From Polytrichum commune (lineage: Eukaryota; Streptophyta; Polytrichopsida; Polytrichales; Polytrichaceae), in assembly GCA_950295325.1 (NCBI GenBank), contig OX485808.1:5026501-5090500 (forward strand): a stretch of DNA of 64,000 bases. The letters are read 5' to 3'. Positions 1-10,351 of the stretch are shown here, one piece after another. A program made the translations under genes and the position numbers. The notes beneath the pieces were generated by a model. That model was given only the letters and a program-made list of their open reading frames with translations. It was not told the DNA's origin and did no database searches. Numbering within the stretch: the first letter of the stretch is position 1; every line of letters starts with the position of its first letter.

Positions 1-1
1 T

Positions 2-205
2 CGAGGGCCTGGTGATACTTCTATTCCTATCCCAATCGATGAACCTATGCATGATGCACATGCGGAGGTTGGGTTAGGAGAAGGTCCTGACACTGAGCGC
101 TTGCAGGAGAGGGGTGCTGACATCGTCGGAGAAGGCGGTGGCGAGAGAGAACGACAAGCGGAGGCGGTGGAGGCTTCCATGGCGTCCAGGCATGACCAGG
201 GAGAG
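2..205 (+). CDS. 3' part of an unidentified gene (partial exon)
   Basis: The frame starting at base 2 is open from the window edge for 68 codons. It encodes an acidic, Gly/Glu/Arg-rich, low-complexity stretch and runs into a plausible splice donor (GAG then GTAATA at 206); without splicing it stops at the TGA about four codons later. A possible next exon begins after a CTTCAG near 330 and reads into a TAG near 435, ending in a stretch like RAHNFVDVELG. A poly(A)-type signal follows at 503. I do not recognise the protein. The low complexity means this could be non-coding. Confidence 0.25.
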
Positions 206-226
206 GTAATACACTGAGACCTCCTC

Positions 227-250
227 AGTTTGGGTCGCTCGACCCAAACT
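227..250. other. Short perfect hairpin
   Basis: AGTTTGGGTCG and CGACCCAAACT form an 11-bp perfect inverted repeat around a 2-nt centre. It lies just after the possible donor at 206, so it would be intronic or untranslated. The function is unknown. Confidence 0.5.
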
Positions 251-502
251 CCTGGTCTATTGTCTTGTTGCCGTGGTCGTGTCCCCCCTAGCTAGGAGGA
301 ACTGCCCCCACCCCGTCCATCCGCTCTCGCATCCCTTCAGCCCCCCCCCCTTCGCGACGATCACTAACGTCGCCCGCCCACGATTTTACTCGAACTTGGA
401 GGCGTGCACACAATTTTGTAGATGTTGAATTAGGATAGTTTGAACGGATCGTTCAACGCGGCTTCGCACCCCTAGGCATTTTGTACATAGAGCATTGCAA
501 AC

Positions 503-508
503 AATAAA
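503..508 (+). terminator. Possible poly(A) signal AATAAA
   Basis: AATAAA sits in an AT-rich stretch between the upstream partial gene and the FCP1-like frame. It suggests that the two are separate transcription units. This rests on motif and position only. Confidence 0.3.
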
Positions 509-791
509 ATTATTATTTTGTGCCCTTATGTTTGTTTTCGTGTTCAAATGTATATTTTTTCCTCTTGCCCCCTCTTGGATTTGTATGGCCGCCTATGCAT
601 AGTGGTTCTTGTATTTTTCACAGAAAATATTGTATTCACTTTAAGTGGACATAGCATGACATAGTCTTCCCCCGCCTTATGTCGCTCGTCTCCACAGGGA
701 TCGGAGCATAGCGTCGCGGCTCCCCGCCGGGCCTCTCCAAGAAGCGAGGAAGGTAGCGCAATGGTCCCCCCCCATTTTACCCGTTCCACCT

Positions 792-1511
792 TTGCCGCCT
801 AAGACCCGGTTCCTGGTGTTAGACCTCAACGGGGTCCTCGTCCAATGCATTCATTGCCCGAGGACCCCCACGGTGCCCTTTTACAAGCCCGAGGACGCGA
901 ATTACGACGGGCCGCCCACGTTCATAAAGAGCAAGCTAGTTCACCTCCGCCCGTGGCTTCGGACCTTCCTCCAGATCGCCCAACAACGATGGTGGGTGGT
1001 CGTGTGGAGCTCCATGAAGGCCGAGAACACCAATGCAGTCGTGGAGTTCATCTTCAAGGGCATCGAGCCCCCCTGCATGGTCCTAGCACAGGAAGCCTGT
1101 AGAATATTGTACACACCGGACGGCAAAGTCGTCAAAAAACCAAACAACCCCGCTTCCCCCCAATACCTCAAGGTCTTGAAGCCCATTTTTTGGGACCAGC
1201 GTCCGTCATTGATAGGTGTCCCCTACGACGTCCGTCCCACCCGGGAGAACACGCTCATGGTGGACGACAGCGCCGCAAAGAACATGTTGAACCCGACGGC
1301 CAACTTAATAGTTTGCCCTACGTGGACGGTCGAGAAGGTCCGGGACCGATTTTTGTTAGACCTTAGTAAATACCTCCAGGCGCTCAGGGGAAGCGGACTA
1401 CCTGTAAACAATTTTGTTAGGAATAATCCGATAGGCGAGAGATACTTGGATCCACGAGACCATTTGTACAGAGAGTTGTTCTCTCACGCGAAATTTAACA
1501 AGCTCATTTGA
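792..1511 (+). CDS. FCP1/NIF-like HAD-family protein
   Basis: The frame is open from 660 to the TGA at 1509-1511 and has no ATG before the conserved part; codon 792 is TTG. The true start is therefore probably in an upstream exon (a candidate acceptor CCACAG ends at 697), and 792 only marks where recognisable sequence begins. The product is about 239 aa. HAD motif I is FLVLDLNGVLV, motif II is in WWVVVWSSMK, and the later acidic motif is TLMVDDSAAKNM. This order matches the FCP1/NIF (CTD-phosphatase-like) fold. The usual second Asp of DxDx(T/V) is Asn here, as in some plant HAD-like proteins, so phosphatase activity is doubtful. The final segment, with DPRDHLYRELF, also looks coding. Two further exons follow and may belong to the same gene. 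Confidence 0.65.
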   Translation: MPPKTRFLVLDLNGVLVQCIHCPRTPTVPFYKPEDANYDGPPTFIKSKLVHLRPWLRTFLQIAQQRWWVVVWSSMKAENTNAVVEFIFKGIEPPCMVLAQEACRILYTPDGKVVKKPNNPASPQYLKVLKPIFWDQRPSLIGVPYDVRPTRENTLMVDDSAAKNMLNPTANLIVCPTWTVEKVRDRFLLDLSKYLQALRGSGLPVNNFVRNNPIGERYLDPRDHLYRELFSHAKFNKLI

Positions 1512-1641
1512 GGCAGCACGTGTGTGTGTGTGTATGCGCCCGCCCACTTTGTGTAATATATGCTTCATATGTATCTTGATTTTCACGCGCTCTAGCAAAC
1601 CCTCTTCCTTTGGGTTTTGTTTCGTTTCCTTTTTGCGCCAG

Positions 1642-2431
1642 CGTTTGGAGCCCTCGATTGACATCGTCAGCGAGTCAGACTTGGGGAGCTTCTTCTACGA
1701 GACCGTTTACGACGCCGCGTCAACCATTGACTACTCCAAGGAGCCTATTGACGCCGGCGTCGTCGATAGCCCCCCACCCAAGCAAATCTTACGGCGATCT
1801 CCGTCCCCGTCGCCGCTCAAGGGCATAAATCGCAAATGCGTCCGGACATCCCCCTCTCGGCCCGGCGGAAGTATTACACCTCAACGGCGGCTGCGGATGG
1901 ACGCACGGCCAACGAAGAGTGGAACCCTTCCTATTCCTTTGCGGGACGCCTTGCCCCTCCTCGCCAACTCCGACAGGAACGCCCCCGGTGACAAGGTGAA
2001 CCCCCCCCCTCTCTAAAACATGGTTAACCGCACATTACAATCATTTTGCACTTAAAAAATGATCGTGTGACACGTTTGGGTCTTCCTCCCTAAACTAACA
2101 CATGTGGTCTTGCATTGACGCGTTGCAGGTTGCTCCCACCCGTAAACCTATGCGGTCTAGTGCGTCCATCGAGTTCGAGCGTATGTACGCCATGACCAGA
2201 AATGCGAGACAATCCACTTCATCGTATTCGAATTCTTCGACGTATATTTTGGGCGGCCGACGGACTCCAAAATGTGTTATGGATGGCGGTCACCCCAAGA
2301 ATGGCTATAGTCGCGGGGCGGAGATTTTCAGGAATGTTGAAGCAATGCGAGCAAAAGAAGCCGCAGCAAAAGAAAAAGAGGCAAAAGAAAAAAAAGCAAA
2401 AGAAAAAGAGGCAATCTCCGAGGCTAGATAG
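1642..2431 (+). CDS. Two spliced exons, Ser/Pro-rich then Lys/Glu-rich tail
   Basis: Exon a (1642-1995) follows GCGCCAG and ends before the donor GTGAAC. Exon b (2129-2431) follows GCGTTGCAG and ends at TAG. All junctions are phase 0. Exon a encodes an acidic stretch (SESDLGSFFYETVYDAA) followed by Ser/Pro/Arg-rich sequence (RRSPSPSPLK). Exon b ends in an Ala-Lys-Glu tandem tail from about 2345. The FCP1-like frame upstream stops at 1511. These exons are either the C-terminal part of that gene in an alternative transcript (a weak phase-0 donor, CCT then GTAAAC, lies at 1404) or a separate gene. No known domain is recognised. Confidence 0.45.
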
Positions 2432-2534
2432 GCCATAGTAGGCGTAGGGTTTTGGGCCATAGGCAACATCATTTTGGGTCGCACTATCCAATGGATGTGT
2501 GGTGTTAGCATGCTATGCATTTTACATGCCATAC

Positions 2535-2840
2535 TTTGTATGTTTTTTTTGCAATAATATAAGTGTCACATGATTTCCCCTTCAATATGGTCCAAGGTTT
2601 GGATTGCCCTAACTAAACCATCACAAATATGAGTTTGGAATATTTTGTATGTTATATTATATTGGTTCACATAGTTCCCCTTCAATATGGTCTAAGGGTT
2701 TGGAGTGCCCTACCTAAAACATATTCATACAAGATCTCATATTTTGTGTGCGATAATATGAATGTTTTAAGATTTCCCCTTCAACTTGGCCTAAGGTTTG
2801 GATTGCTCATCCTAAACAATCCCAAATATGAGTTATTAAT
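2535..2840. repeat. Tandem repeat, about 100-bp unit, three copies
   Basis: Three units share the core TTCCCCTTCAAYWTGG and then a TCTAAGGTTTGGATTGCCC-like stretch. The cores start near 2575, 2675 and 2774, a spacing of 99-100 bp. Each unit also carries an AT-rich part with ATAATAT and CAAATATGAG. The array ends just before a TATA-like box. Confidence 0.75.
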
Positions 2841-2851
2841 GGGGTTCTTGT

Positions 2852-2859
2852 TATAAATA
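2852..2859 (+). promoter_or_regulatory. TATA-like box
   Basis: TATAAATA lies directly after the three 100-bp repeats and about 45 bp before the ATG at 2899. It could be the promoter of the hAT-related frame downstream. This is motif evidence only. Confidence 0.3.
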
Positions 2860-2898
2860 CCCGACACAAAGTGTTCGCATCTTACAACTTTCTCCAAT

Positions 2899-3243
2899 AT
2901 GTGTTCCATTTATCCTTGTTCTTATTTATGTGAATGTCTCAAAATGCCCAAAAAGTCTCAATTTAACGAATATAGTGTTCATTTCTTTCCCCACAATCTT
3001 TCCTCAAGGTGTTTCCATCACCTGTTATCGCCTGTCCGGCACCACCCGCATACCCCCCACAAAAGGTGTTTTTCTAAACAAAACCTAATCAAAAGTCATC
3101 TACATAGTAGTTTGAAGTTAGAGACTTTAGATGCTTTGATGTGCATTTCATATGCAAATATTCCAGTTGAAAACATCAATTGGAATGGAGTGATGCTTGT
3201 TTGGAGAAACATGAAGGATAGGAGAATTCATCCAATTCTTTGA
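2899..3243 (+). pseudogene. hAT transposase C-terminal remnant
   Basis: This 114-codon frame starts at ATG 2899. Its last 60 residues resemble the end of plant hAT transposases: an IKSHLHSSLKLETLDALM block followed by VMLVWRNMKDRRI. These match the family pattern of IK-K-RSSLK-ETLD-LMRIS and then LW-MKDRRI. The first half is not recognisable, and no DDE/RNase H-like core is seen nearby, so this is a truncated relic. The similarity comes from recall of the family pattern, not an alignment. Confidence 0.45.
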
Positions 3244-3660
3244 AGGGTTAGTAGCTCCTTATTTTTCAATTTTTGAACATGTTTATATATACTAATTCTT
3301 ATTCAATTGCTAAATTTACCTTCAATTATAATCTTTGACATTATGTTAAAAAGGTTCTAAATTTTGTGGTTGATAAATCAATGTATGCAGGTGAATCAAG
3401 CACTTCAAGATGGATATTTTGATTCAAGGGTACTAGTGGTTTGATTGCATTATGCTTATATTCACATGTCATATATGACATAATGTAATTGATATTTGTA
3501 CCATTTATTTTTTTTGGAAAAATTTATCAAAAACATTGTTATTTTTAGAACCCGTCCAAAGTGAATTTGACACGTCCAAAAACAGGTTCATTTTCTAAGA
3601 ACCCGTCCATTGGTTTTTTTTTTGTGAACATGTCCCTAAACATGTTTGGGACCTTGTGAA
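3244..3660. other. AT-rich intergenic DNA
   Basis: I see no gene here. The notable part is a short repeated motif, GAACCCGTCCA, at about 3549 and 3599. Confidence 0.5.
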
Positions 3661-4400
3661 AAATCACCACTGTCCCCAATCATAAGCATGTAAGTAAGTA
3701 AATCTGAGTACCTAGTAAGTAGGCCTACCTACCTAGTAAGCAAGCCCAGTGCCTACCTAGCCCGGACTAGTTGTCCACTTACAACAGTAAGTATGAAATT
3801 TAGTGTCACTAATTCTAATTGTCTGGCTCAGTACTAATTGTAAACCGTGGTATAGTGTCCCCAACACTATTAAATGTTAACCCAACATAATTTGTCATTC
3901 CTTGTAATTTTATCAGGGGCTAATAGATTTACAGTGTTGCAATTACTGTCACTTACCAAGTGAATGTTCATCCAAATTTCAATCATCCATGACAACATTT
4001 CATCACAAGTTGCTGACAAGAGAAGGTAGGGTTCTGGCCAATGGATGAACTCATCCATCATCCATGACAATACTTGTAGACTTATCGTAAGAAGTGTCAT
4101 CCGAAAAGTTACATAGTGACATCAAATACCATATGACACTAAATATCATATTTAGTGTATCTAGCTAGCTCCTTAAGAAAGTAATCCGGCTCATCATAAG
4201 GCCCATGTCAGTGTTCGCCCATACCCCACCTCGCCTTGGTGGCAAGCACCAACTCTTGCCCACACCACATAGGACTACTGAGACCCTTGGATAGGCCTTG
4301 GTGGATCAATGGTCTAGGCGAATCATGCCCGCAACCACACAAGGTGCATTCACATCGCCTCAGTGACGCGGGTTGGGTAGGGTTGATAATACACATGACA
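3660..4400. repeat. Worn fold-back element related to the one at 15.3-16.3 kb
   Basis: The left part carries repeats of CCTAGTAAGTAGG type, like the subterminal repeats of the 15.3-kb element. The right part (4213-4390) matches the right arm of that element in the same order: GCCTTGGTGGCAAGCACC, then a GAGRCCCTTGGATRG segment, then CTTGGTGGATCAAYGGTC, then CGCCTCAGTGACRCGG. The copy is diverged and has lost clear termini, so the limits are approximate. Confidence 0.5.
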
Positions 4401-5206
4401 ACATCTAATTGCAGCCCCCTTGTGAAAGTTGACAGCCAAAATTATCAACTCTATAGTTTTATTTACTTTCTAAAATAAGGATTTGGAACTTTGTACTGAT
4501 GAACATGTATTGATGCATTTTGTAATAACTTCTTTGCTAAGCAAGTGGTTACCTTCAATGACCTTCTCACAAGCTTCTAACTAGACCAAAAACATACTTA
4601 AGTTCATCCCATAACATTCAGTAGCAAGCTTGAAATGGGCTTGTCAAAAGAGCATCAAATGGTTGTGCGTTGGTTTGATGCTCTTTCTCTAGTAAAGGTA
4701 GCACTACCTTTGAGTTTTTCTTGGGTTATTTTTTGTATATTTGGGTAGTTACTTTCACTACTTAGAATTAGTTATGTGAATTTTAAGGAAGAGAACACTA
4801 ATCCCAAGTGATGGTAAAGGTTCTAATCTAGGCTAAATTAGAAGCTAAACAAATCTAAATAGCTATGAAGCAATGAAAAAAGTTGGTAGGGTCAAAAAGG
4901 TAGTTGAGCTTTTTGGAAAAGTCTTCTGAAACCCACTGTGAGGCCGATATTGTGCCCACATGTCTTCTTAACCATTAAAATTATTAAAACTTAGTATTTA
5001 TGTGAGTGGGTAGCTAAAGGGGATAAGTTTAGAATTAGTTAAGAGTGTTAGGTGCTAACTAGATTTAGTGGTGTTGATTGAGAAACTCTTGTTATGAAAA
5101 ATGAAAAACTAAAAAGTAGTGAGTGAGGTTAAATTAAGTTTTGATGCACCAAGTTGAATTGCCTTGATCCAAGGTTAATTGGGCGAGTAGGGTATGTTAT
5201 GTGTTC
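4401..5206. other. AT-rich intergenic DNA
   Basis: I see no gene, RNA or recognised repeat in this stretch. Confidence 0.5.
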
Positions 5207-6240
5207 ATTCAAGGGGGGGTCCCTTCAAAAATTCCATATTGGGTTCCGGATTTCGAGATCCAGGGCCCTGTTCGTTTGTTCGGTCTCTCTCTCTCTCTCC
5301 TCTGGACACAAGGGAGCGGCGGCTGATGAAAACAGCCTCTGCCGAAGGCCACAGATTGTTTATTTTCGAGCTTGGAATTACTGTCGAGAGAAGTGGGTAG
5401 GCAGCTGGACGCCGGGTAATGCTGCCGAGCTCCAGCTCAGATCCCAGAAAAGGAGAAGGTTGCAGAGGGGGAGTCCTGGAGGCAGGAAGCTCTCTGAGGT
5501 GCGAATCCCTCTCGCTGGAAAGGAGTAGGGTCACGATGCTGTGAATATTTATGCGGTTGTGGGTCTGCTCAAGAAGGCACTAGTTGCCTGGGCTGGAGAA
5601 GGTGGAGGGCCTCGCCGAAGCCGGGCAACGTGGATGCTCGGAGGATGAAGGTAACTGGCGCCAAACGCTGGAATCTAAGCTCGGTTACTGGAAGGAGTTG
5701 AAGGCGGGATTGAGGCGGCACGGGCGTGCACTGGTGAGCATTACACGAATCTGGGTGGGGAATTGCTTCGGAGCTCAAGCTTCGATGAAGGATGTTGGCG
5801 ACTCCGAAGTGGAGAGGCCCAAGCCTAGGCTAGAGAATGCAAATGCTCGGACCAAAAGACAGATCCAATGCTGCCGAGGGCGGGCTCGTGAGTCACTACT
5901 GGTTGCTACATTTCATGCACAATGCTGGTTTGGAGTGCAGGAGGGTGGGTTTCAGTGCTGGAGGAGATTCGGCCCACTGTGAGGTGGTTTGCAGGGATTA
6001 GAAGGGAATTGGCAGATTGCTGAAACAGGGGCCCAGTTTAACGAGGGAAGAGGAGCCACAGTTCGATCTCTGGTCGAGCCTCCGAGGGGTTGTGTCTACG
6101 CCGTTGGAAGCTGGACTGAAAATCAGAGAGTGGAGTCACACTCGAAGCACAAGACTCTGGAGGCTAAGGACTTTGGGGTGAGGCTGGGAAGTGCAAGTTG
6201 TGAGCTGGGGGGAAGGAGACAGTTCGGGATAGTTGGGTAG
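5207..6240. other. GC-richer island, possible non-autonomous transposon
   Basis: This block is clearly richer in G and C than the AT-rich flanks. It contains three mid-size open frames in different phases (5154-5528, 5584-5982, 5989-6240), none with a recognisable domain. It starts near an AGGGCCCTGTTCGTTTG-like sequence of the kind seen at plant DNA-transposon ends and stops at AGGGCCTTAAAT. A matching terminal repeat could not be shown. Confidence 0.25.
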
Positions 6241-8946
6241 TAATAGGGCCTTAAATACAAATAATATTAAATTGATAGGTACAATCGTGATGGTGTGGTT
6301 TTTGAGTAATTGGTTAAATTGAAGTAATAGGCATGGGCAAGCCAATTGTATAATTGGTGTTGCCTTAATGCCACTAGAGAATAGCTTAGGTTAGTCAAGT
6401 AGCTCATTGTTGTAGAACGGAGAGTTGAAAGTGGATGAGGATTTTCAATGGGTGATGGTGTGTGGTGATGACTACAAGGGAGTGGAGTATTTCTAAATAC
6501 TTGTCACCTTGTCTCAATTGAATAAAGAATTGTGTGTTCAACATTTGCACTGCCGGAGGGTTGGAAGCTTAAGTCTAAGTGCCCAGGGGATTCAATCAAG
6601 TACATGTGAGCCATGAACTCCTACCCGGACTACGACGCACAAGGGTGAGAGTTTAGGGCTGACACCCACATTGAAAACCTTTTCGACACCTTTTTGAAAC
6701 TATTATTTGTTTGTTAATTCCTCATTCATTCACCCATGCATTGCAAGTTTCTCCCTTCCTATTGAGGTAATATAGCAAGTATTCAAAGGGTACCCTACTA
6801 GCATTGCTACTTAATGTTATGCCGTTAGAAAAATAAGGGCCTCATGGGCAATTAAAGGTTAACAAAAGTGTATTAATGGTTTTTTTTCAATTGTACATGG
6901 TTGAAATATGCAAAAGGCCAAGAAAGATGAGTCTAATGTTGCGACTGGCATGTAATATGAGAGAATTATGGAATTGCTTCATTTTTTGGATAGTTTAAGT
7001 CTATATGTAATCATAAAAGACGCTTGAATTAGAGGTCCCCACCCCAAGACTACAACCTCCTTTCAAAGGTGAATGCAAATGACAACATTTGTGTCAAAGG
7101 GCCACCAAAGATACCATCACAAGGTCATGCAAAATAATTTCAACAATTTCAATGATATGCCTATACCTCTACTTATTCATCTTTGCTTCCAATAGTCTAC
7201 CCCTTAAAATATCCCATGAAGATTATAGAAAGATAACTCTTTAGAGATGCCACGTTGTTGGAAAGGTGACCACATGTACTATAGAGAGCTCTCTAAATAT
7301 TCCACCACAGAATGATTATTTTTCCTCAATTTTTGCCATGTGTCATGCTCACATTCACTAAGACCACTTGTATCCCACATGGAAACTACAGTCCGGCACA
7401 TGTGAAGATTAAATAAAGAGCCCTCTGCGGGTAGTCTAACAACAAGAAGTAAAATCTACCTTTCTTCCCTCCCTACCATCTTACCTTCCTTCCTCTCTTC
7501 CACAGACCTTTCCTTCTCTCTTTCACTTCCTTCCTGCATGATGCATTGAACCTTGGGTCTTTCCTTGTCCTCATGCATATTATGAGTCTCTAGAAGATTA
7601 CAAGATTAGGAGTATGTGTTCCAAGAAAAAAAAAAAAGATATGTAAAAAGCGATGACATAACTAATGAAAATAATTAATAAAACAACATGCACTACTATT
7701 CAAATAAGCAATACTACATTAAAAACCTTCATTGTGAAATGCATCTTGAGTCAATTTGGATTCAATGGTCATGAATATTGTCCCACAATCACATACATGT
7801 CATTGCATCTTGCTCTTATTGGTTGTTGCTATTTAGTTTTTAGACTTTTCTACGGCTCTCAAGCCCAAACTAATGTTGAGCCCAAATGGAACAAGACTTG
7901 ACACAATTTTAGACATTATGTAATCTAGCATAGATGGACTTGATAACTAACGAGAGAAGAGTGGCTCCTCAACCACCTACTCGCAATGGTCATAATCATA
8001 ATCAATCAACTAATGGACAGAGTCTGGGAATTATGGATGATATTGCATCTCATGGATGACAAATTGCGAGGTCTTCTAATAGCTCTTCTGCTCTTGGTAG
8101 AGTGATCATTCATGATGAAATAATAAAACTAGCATGCGAGCACTGTCAAGCAGGTGTTCAAAGAAAAGACTTGGCATTGGTGTTTGAATTGGAAGATACC
8201 CTGATGAATTGTGTCATAAATTGCTTCAATTAAACATTTTATCACATTGTCAAAATGAATAGGACAACTCACATGGAAGACATATATATACTGGTGCACC
8301 CAAACAAGTCTGCAACCGACGGAAAACTAAAGCTTTGGTGAATATATACTATGTCATGATAATCTTTTTCAAAGGCACTTGGAGTTCACAGATTCAGGAT
8401 GGTTGTTGTTGTTAGTCCATCACAGACATGACTTGCCAACTTCAAAGAAAATTATTTGCAATCAAGACCCAATTTAGATCTATGTGATTCGGTTCCTAAA
8501 TTGTTGAAAATGAAGGTCTAAGCTATTTACTGAAGTTGTTCCGTTGGTCCAAATTTTGTACATAATAAAATGTTGAATGCAAGAAACGCCACGTCCCCAA
8601 CTTACTTGTGATGACCTGCACAGTCCAGCAAACTAAGCCAACATATTATACACAACATGATAAAAGCAAATAGGTGTTGTTTATATGGGACATTTTAATC
8701 TACCCCTTCCATAATATTTTCCAACTTCCAAGTCATTCATGGTAGTATGACCCACAATATAGTTTTTACTGAATTGCCACTACTTCTTGATAAAGTTATG
8801 AAATGGAAAGGGAGTGTCCTTAATTAGGAGGTACTTATAAATCCACATTCAACACAATGTCATCAAGGGAGGAACTCATAGATGATGCATCTAAGAATTT
8901 TAGATATGGTGAAGGACCTACCGTTTCTTCCTTAACAGTTTGTTGT
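6241..8946. other. AT-rich intergenic DNA with CT-rich patch
   Basis: No convincing gene. There is a CT-rich patch at 7460-7540 and an A-run at 7626-7638. A segment near 8020-8075 (GGGAATTATGGATGATAT) recurs in diverged form near 10,830-10,870, on the other side of the DUF247 gene. Confidence 0.45.
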
Positions 8947-10351
8947 TTAGTGTGGAAACTGTGGTTTCATCCCATTTGAACCAATTACGGCCGTGTAAGC
9001 TTGAATGCATGTGGCAATTGTTACCAAGCTGATTGTCAGAACAGATAGTACAAGCCAAGGTCGAGAGCAGAATGTCTTCTTGAACTCGAACCAATACAAA
9101 TTTCTCTTTGATTTAGCAAACTTGTTGATTGACTTCAGAGTTGTATGTAGCTTCTCTGAGACAAGTGGAAAATACGTTTGATTCTTAGTTCGCTTCCATA
9201 TTCTGTGGGCGCCTAGTTCATCGTCGTCCAGATTGTTCCCAAGAACACCCGAATCAACTAGAAGTTTGAAGTCATCTTCGGTTTTCACCAAGTCACCCAT
9301 AATCGTTGTGTAAGAGTTAGCTGTACATTCTCTGAGATAGAGATCTTCGTAAACTACAAGGTTGCGTAAATTCACTTCTGTGCAATCATCTACTTCGATG
9401 AATGGAATTGTCAAGCACCCATGTTCAAATACAATATCTCCCAGGAAAGCTGGAGATTTTCCGTTGATAGTGACACCTGCAATATGTAGAGTTGTAGCTG
9501 AAGGAATATGTAGGTAGGGTTTTGAAGCTGCAGGTTGTGTCATTCGATCCACACCGAATGTAGTGCATCAAATCCATGTTGTGATGGAGTTTGTTGAAAA
9601 CACCATTTGTTGAAATACCTTCTCTAAGCTTCTCAATGTGTTCCATCCACAAGGGGAAATCAAGGTCTCTCGATTTGACACCACCAGAAACATGAACGTG
9701 AAGAGTGATCATTGTGGCATGCCAAAACCATGTGTCCCATTCTGGTAACTTCATTTCTTCGGAATCACAGACTGTAATGTCCCTCAGCTTCTCAATGACC
9801 CTTTTCAATAATTGGAAAGGCACTTGATTCTCCACCAGAAGCATGTCGCGCCGCATCATGACCATGTCGTCTTGTTCATTAAATATGTCGCCGAAAGAAG
9901 GAACAAATCGATCGTCCTCGACATGAAGGGTCATGTGACTCATATGTTGCAAACTTGCAACTAAACATAGAGCATCTAGAGTCAAAAGCCACCTTATCTC
10001 CTCCAGAGTGTAAGGAGGTTGGGAACGATCGGTTACACCATAATACATCAAATGTAAACTCTTAGGATCCGGTACCACACTCTCACAAAATTCAGTCCAT
10101 TGAGTCCTGGTGAGACCAAGTTTCTTTGCTACACGGATCTTCACGCTTTCGGTGCCACCGATATCCAACACACGACGGTTGTGTAGCCCAAATCGCCACG
10201 CCATGGGCTCAAAATGCTTTGAGTTGGCCATATATGTATCCGGGACCCTTCTGATAAAGAATTCTGGTGTATGATTATCATCATCTTCTTCTTCAAGGGC
10301 ACCTTGGACTTTACAGATCCAATCACTCGTTGTTCGGACCACCGTGGACAT
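8947..10351 (-). pseudogene. DUF247 family protein, frameshifted
   Basis: DUF247 proteins are plant-specific, usually 400-550 aa, with a C-terminal membrane segment. The frame starts at ATG 10351 and reads 300-odd residues with family features: FFIRRVPD near the N-terminus, a LLVENQVPFQLL block and a central acidic helix-rich region. Near 9535-9560 the reading switches to the next frame, which supplies the family C-terminal half: PSATTLHIAGV, then IPFIEVDD, then LRNLVVYE, and the closing hydrophobic segment WLVLSVLTISLVTIATCI before a short tail. The two halves overlap out of frame and no intron fits (the only GT-AG there is 27 nt and in frame). A one-base indel therefore breaks the gene, or there is a sequencing error. 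Some DUF247 genes act in self-incompatibility; no such role can be inferred here. Confidence 0.8.

Noticed and set aside
5154-6240. Three adjacent open frames as a gene
   Set aside because: They lie in different phases, show no recognised domain, and no consistent splice sites join them. GC-rich sequence alone explains the lack of stops.
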